7,908 nucleotides of DNA from Acidimicrobiales bacterium. Its GTDB lineage: Bacteria > Actinomycetota > Acidimicrobiia > Acidimicrobiales > Bog-793. Under the pieces are notes generated by a model. That model did no database searches. It was given only the letters and a program-made list of their open reading frames with translations, and was not told the DNA's origin. Shown piece after piece: positions 1-6,404 of this stretch. Each line of letters starts with the position of its first letter. The stretch's first letter is position 1. Both the position numbers and the translations under genes were made by a program. The DNA lies in contig JASHRK010000361.1 in assembly GCA_030037405.1 (NCBI GenBank), positions 1-7,908 on the forward strand, read 5' to 3'.

Positions 1-1979
1 CTCACATGCAGCCTGCAGGCGCCGGCGTCCGTCGAGAAGAACGAGCGCGGCGCCGGAAGCGACCAGACCTCGAAGCGCCCGTCGTCGTAGACCAGGCGCT
101 CTCCTCCCGCCGCGAGGCCGCCCCTCAGCCGCCCGAAGGGACGGGCATCGGCGAGGGAGATGACGTAGCGGACGTCGATCGCCTCGTAGTTGGCGAGGTA
201 GTCGAGCAGCTGCTCGGTCGCCGTCGGGCCCGCCGGGTTGACCACCCGCCTCCCGTCGAACTTGAGGGCGTTCGTGTTCGGCGCCAGGTACTTGTGAAGG
301 TAGGCGGCCCATGCCTTCGGCACCGGGAGGTCGTCGCTGTCGATGGCGGCGATGCCGAAATAGGCGCCGTAGTCGGGGTGGTAGATCCAGAGGCTGAAGT
401 AACGCCCGTTCTTGTCGTGAGCGGCGAGATAGCGGGCCGGCCCGGTGTCGATCGTCTCCGAGCGTGGGGCGGAGAGCTGCGGGAGCGAGAAGCTCACGAG
501 GGCGTCGAGAGCGAGCAGCACTCCGACTGCCACGGCAGCCTTACGGGCGTGCCGGCGACGCTCCCGCCGGGGGCGATGGACCGGCACGGTCCGGGTGGCG
601 GCGAGAGCGGCGAGAGAGGCGCCGAGCACCATTGCTCCGGCCCAGGCGATCGATGCGATCGGGTAGGGGTGGTAGCTGGCGGCGGCATCCCAGATGCGGC
701 GCAGCGTGGACCACGCCGCCAGCACGTCGACGCCGATCACGGCGAGGCCGACGGCGGCGCCGGCAAGGACGCCGAGGCGTAGGCGGGGTGCCCGGTTGGC
801 GACGGCGTCCACCCCAAAGCAGGCGAGCACGGCGACGCAGAGCTCCCATGTCGGCGGGAGGTAGCGGGAGATGAGGACCTCCCGGGTGAGCGGCATCACC
901 TCGTTGAGCACGGTCGAGACCGGCGGGATGCTCAGCTGCCAGCAGAGGAGCACGACGGCCACGACGGCGAGGAAACGGCGGAGGGCTGCCTGGCGGCGTC
1001 CGGCGACGAGCCCGACCGTGCCGAGGGCGAGCGCCGAGGCGGTGACGTAGCCGCCGGCCTGGCCCCAGTAGCTGGCGACGGTGCCGCCTCCCTGCTGCAA
1101 GAAGGCGGCGATCGGCCCGTAGATGTAGGGGAGCCCGACGATCACCAGCTGGTGCGCCGAGAAGGGGTGGACGGCGACGGCGCCTGCGTGCTGGCCGACG
1201 TCGGCGTAAGGGAGGTAGTCGAGAAACGGCAGGGCGAGCGGCGCGCAGAGCAGGGCGCCCGTGACGCCGCCGAGGACGACCCCGCCGAGGAGGCGAAGCC
1301 TGCCGACAGGGGCGTGCCCGGCGAGGCGGAACAACGCCCAGAGGAGCACGAGCACGCCGTCGAGGTAGGCCATCTCCGGGAAGCCGGCGTAGACCGAGAG
1401 GGCGAGGGCGAGGGCGAGGATCACCCATCCCCCGTGATCGAACCGGTGCCGGCGCGCCAGCCGCTCGATCCCGTAGAGGGCGAAGGGAAGGAGTGCCACC
1501 GGGTTTCCAGGAGCGTGCCAGAGCCACGAGAAGGTGCCGTTCAACCCGAAGAGGATCCCTCCGAGCGTCGCCGCACCCCGCCCGAGGCCGACCTCGCGGA
1601 CGAGGAGGTAGGTGCCGAGCCCTGCCAGCAACTCGAGGACTACGTGGAAGTAGAGCTGGCCCTCGGGGAGGGCGAGGAGGAGAGTGGGCGGAAAGAGCGC
1701 TGCAGACTGCATCCCGGCAGCCAGGGGGGCGCCGAGACCCTCGTACGGGTTCCACCACGGGACGATCCCGTGCAGCCAGTCCATCGCCGCGAGATGACCG
1801 AGCGCCTGGGCGGTCCATCCGATGTTCGGGTCTGTGTACCACTGCCCCGGGAGGAAGCCATGCTTGATGCCGTCCGCGGTGACGCCGACCGGTCCGAGGG
1901 GGTTGACGTCGACGACGCCCGTAAGGGCGAGGACGTTGGCGATGAGGACGGTGGCGACGACGCCCACGGGCCCCGCCAT
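1..1979 (-). CDS. YfhO-family polytopic membrane protein, second tandem copy (3' end cut by window edge)
   Basis: I translated this frame by hand from ATG at 1979; it stays open for 659 codons to the left edge. After a hydrophobic N-terminal segment (about 4-23) comes a YfhO-type signature at about residues 70-98: HGIVPWWNP, then GLGAPL and QSA. A YAGFPE motif sits at 197-202. Further membrane segments lie at about 110-127, 135-152, 184-198, 204-218, 229-250, 311-326, 335-349, 400-422, 440-461 and 480-499. A mainly soluble, probably extracytoplasmic part begins near 500 and is still unfinished at the edge, so the natural C-terminus lies outside. Family knowledge: YfhO-like proteins are thought to be GT-C-type transferases that use lipid-linked sugars in envelope polymer modification. 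Substrate and acceptor here are unknown. The start is uncertain: GAGG lies only 3 bases before ATG 1979, and an in-frame TTG at 2018 overlaps the preceding stop (TTGA) and would add 13 residues with a basic end. Family assignment is fairly secure; function is inferred. Confidence 0.82.
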   Translation of the reverse strand, partial: MAGPVGVVATVLIANVLALTGVVDVNPLGPVGVTADGIKHGFLPGQWYTDPNIGWTAQALGHLAAMDWLHGIVPWWNPYEGLGAPLAAGMQSAALFPPTLLLALPEGQLYFHVVLELLAGLGTYLLVREVGLGRGAATLGGILFGLNGTFSWLWHAPGNPVALLPFALYGIERLARRHRFDHGGWVILALALALSVYAGFPEMAYLDGVLVLLWALFRLAGHAPVGRLRLLGGVVLGGVTGALLCAPLALPFLDYLPYADVGQHAGAVAVHPFSAHQLVIVGLPYIYGPIAAFLQQGGGTVASYWGQAGGYVTASALALGTVGLVAGRRQAALRRFLAVVAVVLLCWQLSIPPVSTVLNEVMPLTREVLISRYLPPTWELCVAVLACFGVDAVANRAPRLRLGVLAGAAVGLAVIGVDVLAAWSTLRRIWDAAASYHPYPIASIAWAGAMVLGASLAALAATRTVPVHRPRRERRRHARKAAVAVGVLLALDALVSFSLPQLSAPRSETIDTGPARYLAAHDKNGRYFSLWIYHPDYGAYFGIAAIDSDDLPVPKAWAAYLHKYLAPNTNALKFDGRRVVNPAGPTATEQLLDYLANYEAIDVRYVISLADARPFGRLRGGLAAGGERLVYDDGRFEVWSLPAPRSFFSTDAGACRLHV
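1401..1418. repeat. Three tandem copies of hexanucleotide GGCGAG inside a membrane segment
   Basis: GGCGAG occurs three times in a row, preceded by GAG. On the coding strand this reads CTCGCC repeated and encodes alternating Leu and Ala in a transmembrane helix (residues about 188-193) of the truncated YfhO-like protein. A unit gain or loss would keep frame and add or remove one Leu-Ala pair. It probably reflects biased codon choice in a hydrophobic helix. Confidence 0.6.
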
Positions 1980-2014
1980 CCGCCTCTTAAGCGGGTCCGA
2001 TCTCCCGCTCGATC

Positions 2015-4426
2015 TCAAGACGTCCCGTGTCGGCGCAGGCGCCGCCTGAAAAGGCCGTCGAAGGCGGCATAGAGGACGAGGGCAAGCGCCGCCGCCACGG
2101 CGACGGCGATGCCGATGGTCAGCCTCCCCGGCCAGTACCAGACACGAAGCGATGTCGTGCCCGCCGGGACACGGACCTTCATGAAGGCCCCGCCGTCCGC
2201 CGGCGAGACCCGGAGCGAGCGGCCTCTCGCGGTCGTCACGTGCCAGCCTGGCACGTTCGTGATCCGCATCGTGAGGACGGAGGCCCTCGTCGTCTCGAGC
2301 TCGAGGGTATAGGTGGCGTCGTCCGGGTGGCGAACGGACCGGACCGAGCCGTCGGAGAGGGTGAACCGGGCCGAGCCGGGCACCTTGTAGAGCTCCATCC
2401 CGTCGATGGAGGCGACGGGCTCCATGCCAGCCGGCGCCGGGCGGCCGGGTGCGGCGAGCACGTAGCCGACCCCGTATCGCCTGGCGAGGGCGACGGTGTC
2501 GACGGAGGGGGCGAAGATGCTGAGGCTGACGATCGACTGCCCAGCTCCGGCCACGGGCCAGGCGAGAAGGTACTTGGCCGGGATGACCGGGTCGTGAGCC
2601 GCCAGCTCGTCGACGCCGTAGGCGATGTTGATCTCCGGGTAGAGGCCGAGCCCCTCCCACTGCCGGAAGCCGCAGAGAGAGGTGACGGGAGGAGTCGGGC
2701 AGGAGACGTTCGTCCCGTCGAGGCCGAGCATCGCCGAGCCGACGTCACGCTGGAGCGCCGCGACCGCCGGTGTCACGGGATAGCCCTCCTGGAAGTAGCT
2801 GTTGATCCCGACGCCGGCGAAGACGAGAAAGGTGCTCTCGGCGGCGAGGACGGCGGCGCCGACGAGAACGGCACGGCGGCCCTCGACAACCCGCCCGAGG
2901 CGGCCCTCGACCATCCGTCTCGTCCCCTCGAGGGCGCGCCGGAGGCGGCCGGGCGAGACAAGGGCGGCGCCGATGAGAAGGAGCATCGCCGCCTCGGCGC
3001 TCGGCCAGATGAGAGAGGATCGCCTGAGGGTCGAGAGCGTCGCGGCCGTCGGCTTGGCGGCGCCGGAGCTGACCGTCGCCGCTGCCGGGTAGACGTTGTC
3101 GACGCCGTGCCAGAGCACTCCGAGGACGGCCGCGACGGCCAGCGAACCCGCCAGCCAGGTCCACACGACGTCCCGGCCGCGCGGCCTCTGGAAGAACGCC
3201 TCAAGGCCGAGGGCGGCGAGCACGGCGATGAGGAGCTCCATCACCCCCTGGAGGCGGGTGATGTCGACAGTGCCAAGCCCGATCCTCTGCAGCAGCCGCG
3301 GGACCGGGTCGTTCGGGATGAAGCGGTAGATGACGAGGAGCGACCCGAGAATGGCGACGGCGAGCCCGATGGCGACGGGCCGCCTGCGCCAGGCGACCAG
3401 CCCGACGAGAGCGAGCACGATGGCAGGGATGCCGACGTAGGCGGCCGTCTCGAAGTAGTTGACCGGCCCGAAGAAGTAGCTCCCCTTGATCGGAAGGCCG
3501 TAGTAGCCCTGGGCGAAGAGGAGGGCGGCGGCATGCACGGGCAGCGCGGTTGCCGCTACGGTGCCCTTCCGGTTCGAAGCGAGCAGGATCGGTATCCCCG
3601 GCAGCACGAGGGGAGCCGCAAGGGCCACTCCGGCGACAAGGCCCGCCGCGATCCGGACGAGGGGAAGGACCGGGACGGAACGGTCGCGCCCGAGGGTGAC
3701 GAGCCCCGTCACGATGCAGACCGCCCCGAGGCCGATCGCCACGAGGAGGTCGGACTCCGGCATGCCCGCGTAGATGGCGAAGGCGGTGGCGACGGCGAGG
3801 AGCACGACGCCTGCGGCGCCGCGGCGCCTGTAGCAGATGATGACACCGGCGAGCAGCCAGCCCGTCCACGCCATGGGACCTGAGACGGCCCACCCGAGCC
3901 AGCCGGAGAACGAGCCGGCGAGCATGGCGATCGTCGCCCCGAAGCTCGCCGCAAGGGGCCGGCAGGAGAGCAGCCGGCAGGCGACGTAGGCACCTGTGCC
4001 GGCGAGGAGCATCTTGCAGATGGCCGTTACGAGGAAGCTCGCGTTGAGGGGGAAGAGGTAACCGACAAGGGTCGGAAGCGAGAGAACGGCGGACTCGAAG
4101 TTGAGGAAGTGAGGCAGCCCGGTGCCGGACAGGTCGTTCCAGAGAGGGAACTGGCCCGAGTGGACAAGGCGCCAGTCGAGCAGGTTCCAGGGTGCCCCCT
4201 GGGTGATGAGGTCGCCGTTTATGTTGTCGTGGAGCACGAGACCGGGCACCCTGGTAAGGAGGGAGAGGCCCTCGCCGATGTCGGTCGGCCCGAAGCTGGC
4301 CCCGTCCTTCAGCGCAGGCGAGAAGTACGCGAAGCAGACGACGAGGATCCAGAGGAGGCCACCGATGTCCCCTCTGCGGCTCTTTGGCTGGGAGGTGAGC
4401 GTAGGGGCGGAGTCGACCGAGCTCAT
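2015..4426 (-). CDS. YfhO-family polytopic membrane protein, first tandem copy (803 aa)
   Basis: Large integral membrane protein, probably a GT-C-like glycosyltransferase acting outside the cytoplasmic membrane on a lipid-linked sugar. The N-terminus is short, basic and cytoplasmic (SRR at 16-18), followed by a helix at about 21-38. A YfhO-type signature lies at about 72-112: GDLITQ, a conserved Pro, HSGQFPLWN, GTGLP and ES. YAGMPE is at 219-224. I count roughly 14 hydrophobic segments, including 130-149, 158-178, 226-244, 255-281, 327-346, 350-368, 393-411, 419-438 and 518-540. Residues about 541-765 form a soluble domain with a Cys576/Cys585 pair and a VPGWHV stretch near 725-730, as in YfhO C-terminal regions. 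A last helix (768-788) and an Arg-rich tail follow. The start ATG overlaps the guaB3 stop as ATGA with no clear ribosome site, which implies translational coupling. Fold-family assignment is good; donor, acceptor and polymer are not predictable. Confidence 0.85.
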   Translation of the reverse strand: MSSVDSAPTLTSQPKSRRGDIGGLLWILVVCFAYFSPALKDGASFGPTDIGEGLSLLTRVPGLVLHDNINGDLITQGAPWNLLDWRLVHSGQFPLWNDLSGTGLPHFLNFESAVLSLPTLVGYLFPLNASFLVTAICKMLLAGTGAYVACRLLSCRPLAASFGATIAMLAGSFSGWLGWAVSGPMAWTGWLLAGVIICYRRRGAAGVVLLAVATAFAIYAGMPESDLLVAIGLGAVCIVTGLVTLGRDRSVPVLPLVRIAAGLVAGVALAAPLVLPGIPILLASNRKGTVAATALPVHAAALLFAQGYYGLPIKGSYFFGPVNYFETAAYVGIPAIVLALVGLVAWRRRPVAIGLAVAILGSLLVIYRFIPNDPVPRLLQRIGLGTVDITRLQGVMELLIAVLAALGLEAFFQRPRGRDVVWTWLAGSLAVAAVLGVLWHGVDNVYPAAATVSSGAAKPTAATLSTLRRSSLIWPSAEAAMLLLIGAALVSPGRLRRALEGTRRMVEGRLGRVVEGRRAVLVGAAVLAAESTFLVFAGVGINSYFQEGYPVTPAVAALQRDVGSAMLGLDGTNVSCPTPPVTSLCGFRQWEGLGLYPEINIAYGVDELAAHDPVIPAKYLLAWPVAGAGQSIVSLSIFAPSVDTVALARRYGVGYVLAAPGRPAPAGMEPVASIDGMELYKVPGSARFTLSDGSVRSVRHPDDATYTLELETTRASVLTMRITNVPGWHVTTARGRSLRVSPADGGAFMKVRVPAGTTSLRVWYWPGRLTIGIAVAVAAALALVLYAAFDGLFRRRLRRHGTS

Positions 4427-5538
4427 CGAGCGGTCACGACGACGTCTGCCTTGTGGAACTGGCGGATCGTTGCGTAACCGCAGGCCGCCATGGAAGCGCG
4501 CAGCGCCCCGCAGAGGTTCACGGTGCCGTCCGCCACCTGGGAAGGGCCGACGAGGATCTCCTCGAGGCGCCCGAGCGGGCTCGATCGCGTCGGGTCGGCG
4601 AGCGGCAGGCGGGGGTGGGCCGCCGCAGCCTCCCAGTAAAGGCCCGGAAGAGCTGCCTCTCGCGCCCGGGCGAGGGGAGCGCCCAGCATCACGGCGTCGG
4701 CGCCGCAGGCCAACGCCTTTGCCATCTCGCCCCCGGTCGAGAGCCCCCCGTCGGAGATCAGATGGACGTAGACGCCTGTCTCCTCGAGGTGCCTCGAGCG
4801 GGCGGCCGCAGCCTCCGATAGCGCCGTCGCCTGGGGAACGGAGACGCCGAGCACCTCGCTGGTCCTCCGCCCGCTGCCGGACCCGACTCCGACTATGACG
4901 CCGACGGCTCCCGTCCGCATGAGGTGGAGGGCGACATGGTAGGAGGCGCAGCCTCCGACCATGACAGGGACCTCGAGCTTGCGTATGAAGTCCTTCATGC
5001 TGAGAGCGTCTCCGGCGTTGGTGACGTGCTCTGCCGAGACGACTTCGCCTTTGATCACGAGGGCGTCGAGGCCTGCCGCCACAGCCGCGGGCGCCAGCGC
5101 CGACGCCTTCTGGGGGGAGACCGAGCCGCAGGCGACGACGCCGGCCTGGTTGAGGTCGCCGACCCGCCGCGAGACGAGCTCGAGCTTCACGGGAACGGCA
5201 TATACCTCTTGCAACAGCGGTATGAGCGCGCCCGGCTCGGCCGAGTCCAGCTTGGCGAGGATGGGATCGATCTCGGCGTCCTCGTAGCGGGTCCAGAGAC
5301 CTTCGAGGTCGAGCACCGGCAGGGCGCCGAGCCGGGCGATCTCACCCGCCGTGGTCGGGGAGACGGCGCTGTCGGAGACCCCTGCCATGACGGGAAGCTC
5401 GAAACGGTAGGCCTCGAGCTGCCAGGAGATGTCGATCTCGTCGGTGTCACGGGTCCGCCGTGAGGGCACGAGCGAGATGTCGCCGAGCTCGACTCCGAGG
5501 CGAGGCGCCTTTCCCCGCGCTGTCTCTACATCGGGCAC
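4423..5538 (-). CDS. guaB3: GuaB3-family IMP dehydrogenase-like protein (371 aa), no CBS domains
   Basis: Cytoplasmic TIM-barrel protein of the IMPDH/GMP reductase superfamily, related to enzymes that oxidise IMP to XMP with NAD in guanine nucleotide synthesis. The subfamily is recognised by the N-terminus (DISLVPSRRTR, 20-30; WQLEAYRFELPV, 39-50), VSPQ near 140-143, the LHLMRTGAVGVIVG strand and loop (204-217), EVLGVSVPQATA (228-239), SDGG (262-265) and ACGADAVMLG (277-286). The length of 371 matches GuaB3; classical IMPDH is near 480-500 with two CBS domains, absent here. The loop where IMPDH carries its catalytic cysteine (about 217-229) reads GVGSGSGRRTSEV and has no cysteine; from memory, other actinobacterial GuaB3 proteins also lack it. 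Activity should therefore not be assumed. The GTG start is bounded by the GT2 stop, which is in frame two codons upstream. The gene is 3 bases from GT2 and overlaps the first YfhO-like gene by 4 bases. Family call is strong; biochemical role is uncertain. Confidence 0.9.
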   Translation of the reverse strand: MPDVETARGKAPRLGVELGDISLVPSRRTRDTDEIDISWQLEAYRFELPVMAGVSDSAVSPTTAGEIARLGALPVLDLEGLWTRYEDAEIDPILAKLDSAEPGALIPLLQEVYAVPVKLELVSRRVGDLNQAGVVACGSVSPQKASALAPAAVAAGLDALVIKGEVVSAEHVTNAGDALSMKDFIRKLEVPVMVGGCASYHVALHLMRTGAVGVIVGVGSGSGRRTSEVLGVSVPQATALSEAAAARSRHLEETGVYVHLISDGGLSTGGEMAKALACGADAVMLGAPLARAREAALPGLYWEAAAAHPRLPLADPTRSSPLGRLEEILVGPSQVADGTVNLCGALRASMAACGYATIRQFHKADVVVTAR

Positions 5539-5541
5539 GCG

Positions 5542-6348
5542 TCAGCGCTCACGCCACCAGGTGCGGAGCATCACCTTGGCGTACCGGAACCCGTAGAAGA
5601 GGTTGCCACCCTTCTTCGTCTCGCCGGCCGCACGCTCGTACCACACGGTCGGGCACTCTGTGACCCGCCAGCCCCTCTTGAGCGCCGTGACGAGAAGCTC
5701 AGAGGTCTGGTACTGGTCCTGCTCGAGCCGGTCGACCACGTCGGCGAGGAGCGACGTGCGAAGGGCGCGGAAGCCGTTCGAGGTGTCGGTGAGGCGTGCG
5801 CCGGTCAGAGCGTTCATGAGCGTCGCGAAGAAGACGACGCCGAGCTTGCGGTAGCCGTCCGAGGTCTGGTCGATCCCGAGACGCCTCGAGCCGACGACGA
5901 AGTCCGCCTCGTCGTCGACGAGAGGAGCGAGCATCGTCGGGATCTCGCCTGGATCGTTCTGGCCGTCGGCATCGAGCGTCACGACGTAGTCCGCCCCGCC
6001 GGCGACGCAAAGGCGGTAGCCCGCCCGGAGGGCGACGCCGTGCCCGAGGTTCACAGGGAGCTCGAATGTCACGGCTCCGAGGTCACGAGCCACGCGCGCC
6101 GTCCCGTCGTCGCCGCCGTCCACTACGACGAGCGTCGACACCCGAAGGCCGCACGCCTCCGAGGGGATCCTCTTCACGACGTCACCGATGCAGTCCTCTT
6201 CCTCGTAGGCGCAGATCAGGGCGACGACAGGTGAGAGCCCCTGGTCCGGGTAGCGCTCGTCAAAGTCCTTTTGCGCGAGGCCGAGCGTCAGCTGCTTGAG
6301 CGAGACGAGACGCTCGGCATTGCGATCAGAGACGTTTCCCGAGGCCAT
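5542..6348 (-). CDS. Family 2 glycosyltransferase, polyprenol-phosphate sugar transferase type (268 aa)
   Basis: Soluble GT-A fold enzyme that probably moves a sugar from a nucleotide donor to polyprenyl phosphate at the cytoplasmic face of the membrane. Visible GT2 motifs in order: ICAYEEED (45-52), VVVDGGDDGT (74-83, usually VDDGS-type), NLGHGVALRAGY (100-111), the metal-binding DADGQNDP (126-133, DxD), VVGSRR (151-156), SNGFRAL (190-196), QYQTSELL (212-219) and ECP (231-233). The C-terminal RAAGETKKGG and TWWRER region is typical of the DPM1-like group. No C-terminal transmembrane pair is present, unlike CsbB or GtrB-type enzymes, so membrane contact would be peripheral. The ATG at 6348 is fixed by an in-frame TAA at 6360-6358 with no other start codon between, and no Shine-Dalgarno sequence precedes it. 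It is the first gene of the unit with guaB3 and two YfhO-like genes. The sugar (mannose, glucose or GlcNAc) cannot be read from sequence. Confidence 0.9.
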   Translation of the reverse strand: MASGNVSDRNAERLVSLKQLTLGLAQKDFDERYPDQGLSPVVALICAYEEEDCIGDVVKRIPSEACGLRVSTLVVVDGGDDGTARVARDLGAVTFELPVNLGHGVALRAGYRLCVAGGADYVVTLDADGQNDPGEIPTMLAPLVDDEADFVVGSRRLGIDQTSDGYRKLGVVFFATLMNALTGARLTDTSNGFRALRTSLLADVVDRLEQDQYQTSELLVTALKRGWRVTECPTVWYERAAGETKKGGNLFYGFRYAKVMLRTWWRER

Positions 6349-6404
6349 CGGCCAGCATTATGCACTACGGGCAGCTCCCCGGCGAGGATGGGGCGCGGGC
6401 CCTA
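6349..6404 (-). other. 56-base groEL-GT2 spacer without a convincing terminator
   Basis: It opens with a second TAG directly after the groEL stop. A 4-base-pair GGGC/GCCC hairpin (6402-6391) has no U-run, and an overlapping CCCC/GGGG pairing competes with it. Read-through from groEL into the downstream unit is therefore plausible. Confidence 0.5.
6357..6362 (-). promoter_or_regulatory. Possible -10 element for a leaderless GT2 transcript
   Basis: CATAAT (five of six against TATAAT) lies 8 bases before the GT2 start codon in an otherwise very GC-rich spacer. A start site at the usual distance would fall on or within a base or two of the ATG, giving a leaderless mRNA. That fits the lack of a ribosome binding site and a habit common in Actinomycetota. 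The -35 position at 17-base spacing (6385-6380, TCGCCG) is a poor match, so this stays tentative. Confidence 0.33.

Noticed and set aside
6..782. 258-codon plus-strand frame at the left edge
   Set aside because: It lies fully opposite the truncated membrane protein, shows biased Arg/Gly/Val/Glu content and no recognisable domain.
541..1842. 433-codon minus-strand frame rich in Arg and Pro
   Set aside because: It is an out-of-frame shadow of the truncated YfhO-like gene. The true frame gives coherent membrane helices and family motifs through the same bases.
2027..3883. 618-codon open frame on the plus strand, opposite the first YfhO-like gene
   Set aside because: Its product is a low-complexity string of Arg, Asp, Glu, Gly and Pro with no motif. 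It is the expected antisense shadow of a high-GC gene, while the minus-strand frame has family motifs and coupled ends.
4423..5538. Calling this gene classical IMP dehydrogenase (guaB) or GMP reductase (guaC)
   Set aside because: It has no CBS domains, no loop cysteine, and carries GuaB3-specific N-terminal and barrel motifs at GuaB3 length.
6326..6358. Ten-codon mini-ORF overlapping the GT2 start in another frame
   Set aside because: No ribosome site at a usable distance, and its ATG would be upstream of the proposed leaderless transcript start; most likely chance.
6391..6402. GGGC/GCCC hairpin after groEL as a terminator
   Set aside because: Only 4 base pairs, no U-run, and competing pairings nearby; too weak to call.
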